In this document: positions 25,801 to 33,808 of the stretch, in pieces
Layout: each line of letters begins with the position of its first letter
Position numbering within the stretch: the stretch's first letter is position 1
Assembly: GCF_002414845.1 (NCBI RefSeq)
Contig: NZ_DIAX01000048.1
Span: 1-45,128 of the forward strand
From: Gordonia sp. UBA5067
GTDB taxonomy: Bacteria > Actinomycetota > Actinomycetes > Mycobacteriales > Mycobacteriaceae
Length of the DNA stretch: 45,128 nucleotides
Direction of reading: 5' to 3'
Position numbers and translations under genes: made by a program
Notes under the pieces: model-generated
What the model was told of the DNA's origin: nothing
The model's database searches: none
The model's input: the letters and a program-made list of their open reading frames with translations, nothing else

Positions 25801-26448
25801 GGCGGCGAGCACCGTGGCGATCAGGGCGTCGGCCGTCCCAAGCACCTCGATCAGTTCGTCGGGTGCGGTACGCAGCGACGCGCAGTACACGGGCAGGGCC
25901 GTTGCCCCGGCGGTCTCGATCGCCTCGCACAGCGCATCGACATAGCGGGTGTTCCCAGCGAGATGTTGCGCGCGGTAATACAAGATTCCGATGGTCGGAG
26001 CCTCGTCGGGCAGCGCCGCAACGTTTCGCTCCAACACACCCCACATGGGGGTGACCACGGGTTCACCGAAGCCCAACCCGGTCAGCAGCACCGTGTCGGA
26101 CAGGAAGTTGTGGGCGTTGACGAGGTTGTCGACGCCACCGGCAACGAAGTAGTTGTGCGCCTGTGCGGCGACGCCGGCCGGCACCGTGGAGCACGCCATG
26201 AGGTCGGGGTCGGGTTGTTGTTCGCCGGAAAGGACGACGACCGGTTTCCCGGTGGCCAGCGCCGCGTTGATCCCGGCCTCCCATGCGCGTCGACCGCCAA
26301 GAATGCGAACGACGATAAGATCCGCGTCGCGGGCGAGTTCGGGGATCTCATCGACGAGGATCCGCGACGGATTGGCTCCGCGTATAGGCGCGCCACTCGC
26401 GGCGGCAGTGATGAGGTCGGTATCCGAAGTGGACAGCAGCAGGATCAC
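22822..26448 (-). CDS. cobN: Cobaltochelatase subunit CobN
   Basis: A 1208-residue large subunit of the ATP-dependent cobaltochelatase (with CobS and CobT in the aerobic pathway), which inserts cobalt into hydrogenobyrinic acid a,c-diamide. The family motif VHLGKHGNLEWLPGK lies near residue 520 and length is normal. The start is assigned to GTG 26448 (protein begins VILLLSTSDTDL) because TAGGGT (26461-26456) ends seven bases upstream; the extra 47 residues possible upstream are read from promoter and cobG sequence. It diverges from cobG. CobS/CobT are not in the window. Confidence 0.96.
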   Translation of the reverse strand: MILLLSTSDTDLITAAASGAPIRGANPSRILVDEIPELARDADLIVVRILGGRRAWEAGINAALATGKPVVVLSGEQQPDPDLMACSTVPAGVAAQAHNYFVAGGVDNLVNAHNFLSDTVLLTGLGFGEPVVTPMWGVLERNVAALPDEAPTIGILYYRAQHLAGNTRYVDALCEAIETAGATALPVYCASLRTAPDELIEVLGTADALIATVLAAGGTTPANASAGGDDEAWDVERLAALDIPILQGLAVTGSREQWAANDDGLSPLDVASQVAVPEFDGRIITVPFSFKEFDDDGLPWYQPDLERCARVAGIAVRHARLRHLPQADKRIALVLSAYPTKHARIGNAVGLDTPKSLLRLLTALRGHGYDVGDPVQIPGLLDDDSDALMHALIEAGGQDPAWLTDEVLAANPIRVAAADYRDWFVGLPADLRGAVEDKWGPAPGELFVDRSSNPEGEIVIAAMNFGNIVLMVQPPRGFGENPVAIYHDPDLAPSHHYLAAYRWLASAPDSDGWGFGADAVVHLGKHGNLEWLPGKTLGMSASCGTDAALGDLPLVYPFLVNDPGEGTQAKRRAHAVLVDHLIPPMARAESYGDIARLEQLLDEHANIAALDPAKLPAIRQQIWTLLTAAKMDHDLGLAERPAEEVFDDILLHVDGWLCEIKDVQIRDGLHILGEAPVDEGEIDLVLAMLRARQLWGGSMALPGLREALGLNEAPGEADGARTQAVDAVESQARELISRCHKGGWTDETVAEAAAGLPGAVADVLAFAAHEVVPRLRATSGEVAQVLHALDGGFIASGPSGSPLRGLINVLPTGRNFYSVDPKAVPSRLAWETGRAMADSLLERYLADHGEYPRSVGLSVWGTSAMRTSGDDIAEVLALLGVEPVWDEASRRVVDLDLIDLAELGRPRIDVTVRISGFFRDAFPHVVTMLDDAVKLAATADEPDEQNFVAAHVRESVAQHGDERRATTRVFGSKPGTYGAGLLQLIDSQQWRSDEDLAAVYTAWGGYAYGRDLDGKEAVDDMRSAYRRINVAAKNTDTREHDIADSDDYFQYHGGMVATVRALTGSDPEAYIGDSTRPDAVRTRTLSEETSRVFRARVVNPRWISAMQRHGYKGAFEMAATVDYLFGYDATTNVVADWMYEQLTESYVLDETNREFLEKSNPWALHGITERLLEAAQRELWEAPPPAMLDELRRIFLETEGDIEGRADD

Positions 26449-26532
26449 GGGCTCCACCCTAGGCGAGGTGCCCACTGGGCGGGGTCGAGGTGCCCACTGG
26501 GCGGGGATGGCCGTCGTAGGCTGGAGCCCGTG
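26446..26532. promoter_or_regulatory. Twin divergent leaderless promoters of cobN and cobG
   Basis: The minus strand reads TAGGGTGGAGCCCGTG (26461-26446) and the plus strand TAGGCTGGAGCCCGTG (26517-26532): 15 of 16 bases agree. Each is a -10 box, seven bases, then a GTG start, so both mRNAs should begin at the start codon. The 54 bp between the two copies carry the palindromes at 26464-26506. Confidence 0.8.
26464..26506. repeat. Two tandem 21-bp units, each with a GCCCA-C-TGGGC palindrome
   Basis: Identical 21-bp units at 26464-26484 and 26486-26506, period 22 bp (about two helical turns). Each contains an 11-bp palindrome (26470-26480; 26492-26502). The left one covers the expected -35 region of cobN and the right one that of cobG, so they look like paired operators. 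A dispersed repeat unit is the alternative. Confidence 0.65.
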
Positions 26533-27702
26533 CCCCCCGTCCAGCCCCGCACCGGCGCCGATCGTTGCCCGGGCGTCCTCAGCACGCACGAGGCGCGCGA
26601 CGGCGCACTCGCGCGCATTCGCCTACCTGGTGGACGAATTCGTCCTGACCAGTTGGCCGTCGCGGCGCGCGTAGCGCAGGACCACGGTGACGGTCACCTC
26701 GAACTGACCAGCCGGGGCAATGTGCAGCTGCGCGGACTCCACGATCCCGACGCGGCTGCGGACGCACTCTTGGCCATCGGCCTCGGCTCTCCCGGGGCAG
26801 CGGACACGATCCGGAACATCATCGGCTCCCCCCTGGCCGGGCGCATCGGCGGACACGGCAGCATTGACGAAACGATCACCACCCTCGACGAGGCCCTGCG
26901 CGGCGCACCCATCACCGGGCTGTCCGGCCGCTTCCTCTTCGGCGTCGACGACGGCCGCGGCGACGTCCTGGCCCAGCACCCCGACGTGGCCGTGCAATGG
27001 CGACCCGATGGGCACGTCACCCTCATCGTCGCTGACACAACTGTCGGTGTGCTCCCCCGAGTGGAAGCCGTGGGTGCCCTCCTGGCGGCTGCCCGGGCTT
27101 TTGCTTCGGCGGCGTCAGGTTCTTGGCGCATCCGCGAACTGGACGACACCGGCCGCGAAGCACTCATCGCCACCCTCGTTGGTGGACTACCCGCGATGAC
27201 GGACCAGGTGACCCCGGGCCAGCCGGTGACGGCAGACGATGAGTCCCCGCTGGTCGGCTGGTTCGGTCAAGACGATGCACAAGTTCTGCTGGGCGCAGTC
27301 ACGCCGGCGGGCCGTCTACCCGCACGGACCGCCGAGTTCCTGGCGGCCGTGCAGGCGCCAATCATCATCACGCCGCGCCGCGAGATCCTACTAGCCGATC
27401 TGACCGAACCCGTGGCCGAGACCGCACTCCGGGTGTTGGCCCCGATCGGCCTGATCTTCGACGCCGAGTCGCCGTGGGCCCGACTGTCCTGCTGCACCGG
27501 ACAGCCCGGCTGCGCGAAGTCTCACACCGATGTCCGCATCGACACGGCCGGCCACGCTGCTCGAGACCGGGCTGACCTCCCCCCCAACGGCCTCCGCGAG
27601 CACTGGGTCGGCTGCTCACGCGGGTGCGGGTCCCCCACCGCACCCCATCTGCGCGTCGAGGCCCAACCGGACGGCACCTACCGCCGCACCAGGATCGACT
27701 GA
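26530..27702 (+). CDS. cobG: Precorrin-3B synthase CobG
   Basis: A 390-residue monooxygenase of the nitrite/sulfite reductase fold that converts precorrin-3A to precorrin-3B with O2, the step that marks the aerobic cobalamin route. The [4Fe-4S] cysteines are visible in SCCTGQPGCAKSH (about 319-331) and GCSRGCG (about 359-365). The start is GTG 26530, seven bases after TAGGCT (26517-26522), with no Shine-Dalgarno sequence. Larger frames beginning upstream read through the cobN gene and are not credible. cobH follows after 21 bp. Confidence 0.94.
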   Translation: MPPVQPRTGADRCPGVLSTHEARDGALARIRLPGGRIRPDQLAVAARVAQDHGDGHLELTSRGNVQLRGLHDPDAAADALLAIGLGSPGAADTIRNIIGSPLAGRIGGHGSIDETITTLDEALRGAPITGLSGRFLFGVDDGRGDVLAQHPDVAVQWRPDGHVTLIVADTTVGVLPRVEAVGALLAAARAFASAASGSWRIRELDDTGREALIATLVGGLPAMTDQVTPGQPVTADDESPLVGWFGQDDAQVLLGAVTPAGRLPARTAEFLAAVQAPIIITPRREILLADLTEPVAETALRVLAPIGLIFDAESPWARLSCCTGQPGCAKSHTDVRIDTAGHAARDRADLPPNGLREHWVGCSRGCGSPTAPHLRVEAQPDGTYRRTRID

Positions 27703-27723
27703 GCGCCACTAGGCTCAACCCTC

Positions 27724-28356
27724 ATGGCTGAGTACGAGTACCTCCGCGATGGCGCCGCTATTTATGAGCGCTCCTTCGCGATCATCCGCGCCGAGGCCGA
27801 TCTCAGTGCTTTTGCCACCGATCTGGCCACCGTGGTCGTCCGGATGATCCATGCGTGCGGGCAGACCGACCTGCCAACGGACGTCAGGGGCACTCCTGGA
27901 GTGGTGGCCGCCGCACGTACGGCGCTCCAGCATGGCGCTCCCGTCCTGTGCGACGCCTCGATGGTCGCCGCCGGCGTGACACGCAAGCGACTGCCCGCCG
28001 ATAACGAGGTGCGCTGCCTCCTCTCCGATCCCCGCGTCCCCGGTCTTGCCGCCCAACTCGGCACGACGCGCACTGCGGCGGCCGTACACCTGTGGCTGCC
28101 GCACCTGGATGGCGCGGTGGTGGCGATCGGCAACGCGCCGACGGCGCTGTTCGCCCTGCTCGAACTTATCGACGCCGGTGCGCCGCGGCCGGCCGCCATC
28201 GTCGGCGCCCCCGTCGGATTCGTCGGTGCGGCCGAGTCGTGCGCGGCGCTGGCCGAGCGCACCGACATCGATTTCCTTACCGTGCTGGGCCGCCGTGGCG
28301 GTTCCGCGATCACCGCGGCAGCGGTCAACGCGCTGGCTACGGCGAGCGAGCGATGA
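27724..28356 (+). CDS. cobH: Precorrin-8X methylmutase CobH
   Basis: The 210-residue CobH/CbiC protein moves the C-11 methyl group to C-12, turning precorrin-8X into hydrogenobyrinate. Family features include the N-terminal [15 protein letters not shown] and the [17 protein letters not shown] segment ([16 protein letters not shown], about 77-92) plus [14 protein letters not shown] near 160-173. ATG 27724 has TAGGCT (27710-27715) eight bases upstream, suggesting an additional leaderless start inside the operon. Its stop overlaps the cobIJ start as ATGA. Confidence 0.95.
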   Translation: MAEYEYLRDGAAIYERSFAIIRAEADLSAFATDLATVVVRMIHACGQTDLPTDVRGTPGVVAAARTALQHGAPVLCDASMVAAGVTRKRLPADNEVRCLLSDPRVPGLAAQLGTTRTAAAVHLWLPHLDGAVVAIGNAPTALFALLELIDAGAPRPAAIVGAPVGFVGAAESCAALAERTDIDFLTVLGRRGGSAITAAAVNALATASER

Positions 28357-29843
28357 GCGGCACGCTGTACGGCGTCGGTCTTGGTCCCGGCGATTCCGAA
28401 CTGGTCACGGTGAAGGCCGCGCGCCTGATCGGTGCCGCCGACGTCATCGCCTACCACTGCGCCCGCCATGGCAACAGCATCGCGCGCGGTGTCGCCGAGC
28501 CCTACCTGCGCGCGGGACAGATCGAGGAACGCCTGATGTACCCGGTCACAACGGAGAGTGTCGAGCACCCCGGCGGCTATGCCGGCGCCATGGCCGACTT
28601 CTACCGGGACAGCGCCGAACTCCTCGCCGATCACCTGGCCGCCGGCCGTGATGTGGTGCTACTCGCCGAGGGCGATCCGCTTTTCTTCAGCTCCTACATG
28701 CACATGCACAAGCGTCTGGCACCACGGTTTTCCACCGAGATCGTCCCGGGCGTCACCTCGGTAGCGGGCGCGAGCGCGGCCCTCGGGATTCCACTGGTCG
28801 AGGGCGAGGAGAGCCTCGTGGTGCTGCCCGGAACCGCGCCCGCCGACGAGTTGATCGCCCACCTCGCCAGTGGATCGGCGATCGCGGTGCTCAAACTCGG
28901 CCGCACCTTCGAACGGGTCCGTGCGGCCCTGCAAGCAGCGGGCCGACTTGGGGAAGCGTGGTATGTCGAGCGGGCGAGCACCCCGCAGCAGCGGGTCGCC
29001 CGAGTCACCGATGTCGACGCATCGACGGTGCCCTACTTCTCGATGATCGTGGTGCCCGGCGCCATCAACAACCCGCTGGCGCGGCTCGACGCCAGCCCGC
29101 CGCGCGGGGTGACGGTGGTCGGTCTTGGCCCTGGCCCCGGCGATCAGCAGACCCCGCAGGTACGTGCCGCCCTCGCATCGGCCACCGATCTCATCGGATA
29201 TACGACCTATCTCGCTCGAGTCACCACGCGCCCCGGACAGCAGGTGCACGCCAGCGACAACCGCGTCGAATCCCAGCGGGCCGAGTTTGCCCTGGACCTG
29301 GCCCGACGCGGTCGGCGGGTCGTGGTCGTCTCCTCCGGGGACCCGGGGGTCTTCGCCATGGCGGCGGCCGTCGCCGAGGTTGCGGCCGAGGAGCAGTACG
29401 CCGACGTGCCGGTGCGGGTTCTTCCCGGCGTCACTGCGGCGTCGGCGGTGGCCGCGGCGTTCGGTGCTCCGCTTGGCCACGACCTGGCACTGATCTCACT
29501 GTCCGATCGGCTCAAACCGTGGGACGTCATCGCCCGCCGAATCACCGCCGCGGTCGACGCGGATCTGGTCCTGGCGATATACAACCCGGGCTCGGTCAGC
29601 CGCAACCACCAGGTGGCGGATCTCAAGAGCCTCCTTCTCGACCGGGTCGCACCCGACCGGGTTCTGCTGCTTGGTCGCGACGTCGGCGGGCCAACGGAAT
29701 TGTTGACCGTGACCACCGTCGGCGAATTCGACCCGACCGTCGTCGACATGCGAACGCTGATCATCGTCGGCTCGTCCTTGACAACGGTCGTGCAGCGTCC
29801 AGGCGGCCGACTCGTCTTCACCCCGCGCCACTACGGTCGGTGA
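28353..29843 (+). CDS. cobIJ: Fused precorrin-2 C20- and precorrin-3B C17-methyltransferase
   Basis: A 496-residue bifunctional protein. Residues 1 to about 245 are the CobI domain ([13 protein letters not shown] near the start, [16 protein letters not shown] near 108), which makes precorrin-3A. From about residue 251 the CobJ domain follows ([14 protein letters not shown], then [14 protein letters not shown] near 329), which contracts the ring to precorrin-4. Both use S-adenosylmethionine. The same fusion exists in M. tuberculosis (Rv2066). ATG 28353 overlaps the cobH stop. The last 26 bp overlap the convergent cobK gene. Confidence 0.95.
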   Translation: MSGTLYGVGLGPGDSELVTVKAARLIGAADVIAYHCARHGNSIARGVAEPYLRAGQIEERLMYPVTTESVEHPGGYAGAMADFYRDSAELLADHLAAGRDVVLLAEGDPLFFSSYMHMHKRLAPRFSTEIVPGVTSVAGASAALGIPLVEGEESLVVLPGTAPADELIAHLASGSAIAVLKLGRTFERVRAALQAAGRLGEAWYVERASTPQQRVARVTDVDASTVPYFSMIVVPGAINNPLARLDASPPRGVTVVGLGPGPGDQQTPQVRAALASATDLIGYTTYLARVTTRPGQQVHASDNRVESQRAEFALDLARRGRRVVVVSSGDPGVFAMAAAVAEVAAEEQYADVPVRVLPGVTAASAVAAAFGAPLGHDLALISLSDRLKPWDVIARRITAAVDADLVLAIYNPGSVSRNHQVADLKSLLLDRVAPDRVLLLGRDVGGPTELLTVTTVGEFDPTVVDMRTLIIVGSSLTTVVQRPGGRLVFTPRHYGR

Positions 29844-30594
29844 ACTTCCTCGCGCGTGCCAACCGATCCACCCACGAAACCGCATCGTCGACGGTGGCGA
29901 CAGCCTCGGTTGCGGACTCGCTGGGGCGCTCAACCAGTACGACGGGGATACCCAGTTCACGCGCCGAATCCAGCTTCGCGCGCGTGAGTTCGCCGCCGCT
30001 ATTCTTGGTCACGAGCAGGTCAATACCGTTGTCGACCAATACCTTCCGCTCATCCTCGAGACGGTAGGGCCCGCGCGATCGCAAGATCTCGTGCGCGGGC
30101 GGTAGCGCAGCCGTCGGCGGATCGACGACGCGGATCAGGAACCAGGCCGAGTCGATGCCGGCGAACGCGCCGACGTCTTGACGGCCCGTCGTCAGCAAAA
30201 CACGGCGTGCACCAGAGTCGCGGACCGCCGTGGCGGCCGCGTCGATGTCGGGGACCATCGACCAGGAATCACCAACGACCGGCGCCCACTCCGGTCGCAC
30301 CAACCTCAGCAACGGAATCCCCGTCGCCTCGGCAGCGGCGACCGCGTTGGCCGAGATTCGTTGCGCAAACGGATGCGTCGCGTCGACCACCGCGGCCGCC
30401 CGGTGCTCGCGCAACCACGCCACCAGACCGTCGACGCCCCCGAACCCCCCGACGCGGACCTCGCCGTCGGGCAACTGCGGGTTGGCCACCCGGCCCGCCA
30501 GGGAACTGATCACCGGCACATCAGCGCCGATGAGGCGGCCGGCCAGGTCGCGTGCCTCGCCGGTACCGCCCAGGATGAGCACTGGCGCGCTCAC
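29818..30594 (-). CDS. cobK: Precorrin-6A reductase CobK
   Basis: A 258-residue NADPH-dependent enzyme that reduces precorrin-6A to precorrin-6B. It opens with the nucleotide-binding ILILGGTGEARDLA-type stretch (VLILGGTGEARDLAGRL, about 5-21), and has DATHPFAQRIS (about 71-81) and TGRQDVGAF (about 140-148), all standard for CobK/CbiJ. It starts at GTG 30594, which overlaps the cobM stop as GTGA, so it is the last gene of the SDR-cobL-cobM-cobK operon. Confidence 0.94.
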   Translation of the reverse strand: MSAPVLILGGTGEARDLAGRLIGADVPVISSLAGRVANPQLPDGEVRVGGFGGVDGLVAWLREHRAAAVVDATHPFAQRISANAVAAAEATGIPLLRLVRPEWAPVVGDSWSMVPDIDAAATAVRDSGARRVLLTTGRQDVGAFAGIDSAWFLIRVVDPPTAALPPAHEILRSRGPYRLEDERKVLVDNGIDLLVTKNSGGELTRAKLDSARELGIPVVLVERPSESATEAVATVDDAVSWVDRLARARKFTDRSGAG

Positions 30595-31382
30595 GGTGCG
30601 TTTTCCGGTCCCAGATGCCCGTTTTGCGTATCACGGATCTTGGCCACCCGTGCCGCGGAGTACAGGTAACTGTCGGTCGCGGCGGGATCGGCGGTGAGCA
30701 CCCGGCCGACAAAGATCACCGCAGTGCGCACGATTCCCGCGTCGGCGAGGGCGCGCGGCAGTTCGTGCAGCGGACAGCGAACGATCTGCTCCTCGTCGCG
30801 GCTGGCGAAGGCGACGGTGGCGGTCGGGCAGTCGGGGCCGTAGAAGGGGGCGAGCGCGGCGACGATCGCGTCAGTCTGACGAGCCGCCAGATGCAGTGCG
30901 AGGGTGACACCGGACGATGCCAATTCGGCGAGCGTCTCCCCCGGCGGCATGTCGGTGGACAGCGTGGCGATGCGCGTGATCAGCAGACTCTGCCCAACGC
31001 CCGGCACGGTGAGTTCGGTTCCCAATGAGGCGGCGGCCGCGGCAAAGGCGGGGACACCGGGCACGATCTGCGTCGGTACGCCATGGTCGTGCAATCGTCG
31101 TTGTTGCTCGGCGACGGCCGAATACAGCGACGGGTCGCCCGAATGGAGTCGCGCCACGTCGAGCCCGTGCCCTTCAGCGGCAACCAGAAGCGACACTATT
31201 TCGTCGAGCGGCATCCGCGCGGTGTTGATCTGTTGGCCCGCCGGCGGGCACAACGCCAACAACTCCGGCGGCACCAGGGACCCCGCGTACAGGCAGACCC
31301 GACACCGTCGCAACAGTTCAGCGCCCCGCACGGTGATGAGGTCGGGGGCGCCCGGACCGGCGCCGATGAAGTACACGGTCAT
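30591..31382 (-). CDS. cobM: Precorrin-4 C11-methyltransferase CobM
   Basis: A 263-residue SAM-dependent methyltransferase converting precorrin-4 to precorrin-5. Diagnostic segments are VYFIGAGPGAPDLITVRG (about 3-20), CLYAGSLVPPELL (about 30-42), LHSGDPSLYSAVAEQ (about 79-93) and VPGVPAFAAAAA (about 108-119). ATG 31382 overlaps the cobL stop as ATGA and its own stop overlaps the cobK GTG. Confidence 0.95.
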   Translation of the reverse strand: MTVYFIGAGPGAPDLITVRGAELLRRCRVCLYAGSLVPPELLALCPPAGQQINTARMPLDEIVSLLVAAEGHGLDVARLHSGDPSLYSAVAEQQRRLHDHGVPTQIVPGVPAFAAAAASLGTELTVPGVGQSLLITRIATLSTDMPPGETLAELASSGVTLALHLAARQTDAIVAALAPFYGPDCPTATVAFASRDEEQIVRCPLHELPRALADAGIVRTAVIFVGRVLTADPAATDSYLYSAARVAKIRDTQNGHLGPENAP

Positions 31383-32578
31383 GCGGTCGCCACCCATTCG
31401 ACGATGGGCAGCGCCGGCCGCCACGCCGTGACGGTGCCCAGCGGAGCCACCTCTTCGATGCTGATCCGCCGCAACGCACCGCCATGCCGAGCGGCCAGGT
31501 CGACGAGGAGTTGTTGAGTCGGAATGCTCACCGCGTTCGCCACAAAAGTCCCGCCGGCACCCAACGCCGACCACAATGAAGAAAAGACCTCGGCAGTCAG
31601 GCCGCCACCGGCGAAAACAGCGTCTGGCGCAGGCCCATCGAATACCGGAACGGTTTGTGCGGCATCGCCGGCGACGACGGTGAGCCGCGCGGCGACCCCA
31701 TGACGAATGGCGTTGCTGCGGATCCGGGCGATGCGATCGGAATTCCGTTCAAAGGCCACGACCGACCCCGTCGGGTTGACCCGCAACCACTCGATCCCGA
31801 CGCTGCCCGATCCGGCGCCGACATCCCACAGCACTGTCCCGCCGGTGGGCGCAAGAGCGGCCACCGTCAAAGCCCGCATCGCCTGCTTGGTCAGCTGGCC
31901 GTCGTGGGCGAATTCGTCGTCGGGCAGTCCGGGCGTCAACACCCGCGACGGCCCAGCGCATTCGAGCGCAATGACGTTCAGCGCGTCACCGGGTGCGACT
32001 CCCCAAGCCCCGGCAACTCCGGCGAACACCCTCTCATCCGGGCCGCCGAGCTGTTCGAGGACCGTCATCGTTGAATCACCAAATCCGTTGTCCCGCAGCA
32101 TCTCTGCCACGGTATGGGGTGACGACGCATCCCGGGACAGCACGAATAGTCGTCGGCGGTCACCCGCTTCGCCGAGCACGTCGCCGATCTCGCCGGTGAC
32201 CAGTGACACGACACCAACCGTCGACAGGTCCCACCCCAGGTGCGCGGCGGCGAGACTGACGCTCGACGGGTGCGGCAGAATCCGGACGTTCTGCGCGCCA
32301 ACCGCGGCGGCGACGGTCGTGCCCAGCCCGTGAAACATCGGGTCGCCCGATGCCAGCAGATGGGTCGGACCGCCGCCAGTCGCGGTGAGCACCGCGCGCA
32401 GGTGTTCGCTCATCGGGCTGCGCCAGGCTGTCAACTCGGCGTCGAGCACCGACCCGAGGAGGTCTAGCTGGCGCGCCGAACCGAACACCCGAACGGCCGA
32501 GCCCAGCTCGCGCTGCGCTGCACCCGACAGCCCCGCCCAGCCATCGGCGCCGATTCCGACGACGACAAAGCGGCTCAT
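31379..32578 (-). CDS. cobL: Precorrin-6Y C5,15-methyltransferase (decarboxylating) CobL
   Basis: A 399-residue two-domain enzyme that methylates C5 and C15 and removes the C12 acetate carboxyl, giving precorrin-8X. The N-terminal tetrapyrrole methylase domain (residues 1 to about 200) includes HLLASGDPMFHGLGTT near 73-88. The C-terminal class I SAM domain has LWDVGAGSGSVGIEW at about 247-261. ATG 32578 overlaps the SDR stop as ATGA, tying it to that gene. Confidence 0.95.
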   Translation of the reverse strand: MSRFVVVGIGADGWAGLSGAAQRELGSAVRVFGSARQLDLLGSVLDAELTAWRSPMSEHLRAVLTATGGGPTHLLASGDPMFHGLGTTVAAAVGAQNVRILPHPSSVSLAAAHLGWDLSTVGVVSLVTGEIGDVLGEAGDRRRLFVLSRDASSPHTVAEMLRDNGFGDSTMTVLEQLGGPDERVFAGVAGAWGVAPGDALNVIALECAGPSRVLTPGLPDDEFAHDGQLTKQAMRALTVAALAPTGGTVLWDVGAGSGSVGIEWLRVNPTGSVVAFERNSDRIARIRSNAIRHGVAARLTVVAGDAAQTVPVFDGPAPDAVFAGGGLTAEVFSSLWSALGAGGTFVANAVSIPTQQLLVDLAARHGGALRRISIEEVAPLGTVTAWRPALPIVEWVATA

Positions 32579-33324
32579 CGCGGCATCCGGCGCCAGATCG
32601 CGCGCGGCAAGAGGCGGAACACCAGGGTGACCGGCGCCAGTGCCCACGGCACCCAGACGACCGCCTTCCCGCGGCGGTAGGCGCGGACAACAGCGTCGGC
32701 GACCTGATCGGCGGTCTTCGACATCGGTGCCGGTTTCACGCCGCCGGCCATCAATTCCTTGGTCATCGCACCGATGACGAATCCCGGGCGAACCAGGAGC
32801 AGGCGCACCCCACTACCGTGCAGTGCATCGGACAAACCCGACGCAAACCCGTCGAGCCCGGCCTTCGTCGAGCCGTAGACGTAGTTGGCCCGCCGGACGC
32901 GTTGTCCGGCGATCGACGAGAAGACGATGATCGTGCCGCGGCCCTGCTCGCGCATGGCGCCGGCGAGCAGGGTGATGACGGAGATCTGCGCGAGATAGTC
33001 GACGCGTGCGATCTGAAGTGCGTGGTCGACGTCGGCCTCGGCCCTGGCCGCGTCGCCGAGAATGCCGAAGGCGACAACTGCGGCCTCCACCGGCCCGCGC
33101 GCGAACAGTTCGCCGATCAGCGCCGGATGCGAGTCTGTGTCGTCGGCGTCGAATTCGATGCAGGTGACGCCGGCGGCCCCGGCGGAGAGTAGGGCGGCCT
33201 CCTCCTCGTCGAGATCGTCGGCGCGGCGCGCTGCCAGGACGACATCGTGTCCTGCGGCCAGCCGGGTCGTCACGGCCAGGCCGATCTCGCTGCGCCCACC
33301 GAAAAGCAGGATTGATCCAGTCAC
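32575..33324 (-). CDS. SDR oxidoreductase heading the cobLMK operon (Rv2073c-like)
   Basis: A 249-residue short-chain dehydrogenase with GGRSEIG (9-15), Ser136/137, Tyr150 and Lys154. The opening SILLFGGRSEIGLAV resembles the DprE2-like branch. Its position before cobL equals Rv2073c in M. tuberculosis, but no cobalamin step is known to need it. A hydrophobic helix near the C-terminus (WVPWALAPVTLVFRLL) suggests membrane association. The start is GTG 33324, seven bases after GATACT, so the operon is probably leaderless. It diverges from the FDOR gene at 33379. Confidence 0.85.
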   Translation of the reverse strand: MTGSILLFGGRSEIGLAVTTRLAAGHDVVLAARRADDLDEEEAALLSAGAAGVTCIEFDADDTDSHPALIGELFARGPVEAAVVAFGILGDAARAEADVDHALQIARVDYLAQISVITLLAGAMREQGRGTIIVFSSIAGQRVRRANYVYGSTKAGLDGFASGLSDALHGSGVRLLLVRPGFVIGAMTKELMAGGVKPAPMSKTADQVADAVVRAYRRGKAVVWVPWALAPVTLVFRLLPRAIWRRMPR

Positions 33325-33379
33325 GGCAGTCAGTATCCCATCCGCGCATCGAAATTCGGCGCGACTACCGTTGGCCGGG
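33324..33379. promoter_or_regulatory. Divergent leaderless promoters, SDR-cobLMK and FDOR
   Basis: On the minus strand GATACT ends seven bases before GTG 33324. On the plus strand TACCGT (33366-33371) ends seven bases before GTG 33379. Both transcripts should begin at a GTG start codon, leaving no 5' leader for a cobalamin riboswitch. Confidence 0.6.
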
Positions 33380-33798
33380 TGAGCGGACCTGACGACCTGA
33401 CCGACGATGCCCTGGATTTCTTGACGGAGCGTCACCTCGCGACGCTGGCGACGACCCGTGCCGATGGCAGTCCGCATGTGGTGGCCGTCGGCTTCACCTA
33501 TGACCCCGACAAGAAGCTGGTGCGCGTCATCACCCGCGAGGGCAGCCACAAGGTGCGCAACGCCGATCGCGGTCAGCGCGCCGCCGTCACCCATGTGGAC
33601 GGTCCGCGCTGGCTGACCTTGGAGGGCCCGATCAGCGTGTCGCGCGATCCCGGGCGCATACGGGAAGCCGAGCGACGATACGGCCTGCGCTACCGGGAGC
33701 CGCAGCCGAACCCGCGGCGGGTGGTCATCGAGATCGCGGTGGATCGTGTGCTGGGATCGGCGGTCTTCCTCGGCCGTCCCGTCACCCCGCACGACTAG
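33379..33798 (+). CDS. F420-dependent FDOR, Rv2074-like (biliverdin-reductase type)
   Basis: A 139-residue split-beta-barrel flavin/deazaflavin oxidoreductase of the FDOR-B group, annotated in older records as pyridoxamine 5'-phosphate oxidase-like. The pattern FLTERHLATLATTRADGSPHVVAVGFTYD-like N-terminus (in pieces: HLATLATTRADGSPH at about 18-32) and ITREGSHKVRNADR (about 53-66) fit Rv2074, reported to reduce biliverdin with F420H2. The position after Rv2073c-like SDR supports orthology. The start is GTG 33379 and leaderless. The M24 peptidase gene begins 11 bp downstream with its own -10 box. Confidence 0.85.
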   Translation: MSGPDDLTDDALDFLTERHLATLATTRADGSPHVVAVGFTYDPDKKLVRVITREGSHKVRNADRGQRAAVTHVDGPRWLTLEGPISVSRDPGRIREAERRYGLRYREPQPNPRRVVIEIAVDRVLGSAVFLGRPVTPHD

Positions 33799-33808
33799 GG
33801 TTGCCGTT

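Noticed and set aside
26464..26506. Start of a CRISPR array
   Set aside because: There are only two 21-bp units separated by 1 bp, with no spacers and no cas genes nearby; they fit paired operators better.
26446..26532. Cobalamin riboswitch ahead of cobN or cobG
   Set aside because: The gap between the two start codons is only 81 bp, the predicted transcripts have no leader, and no B12-box-like sequence is seen.
28092..28352. N-terminal extension of CobIJ upstream of 28353
   Set aside because: It lies wholly within cobH in another frame, and ATG 28353 gives the normal CobI N-terminus with an ATGA overlap.
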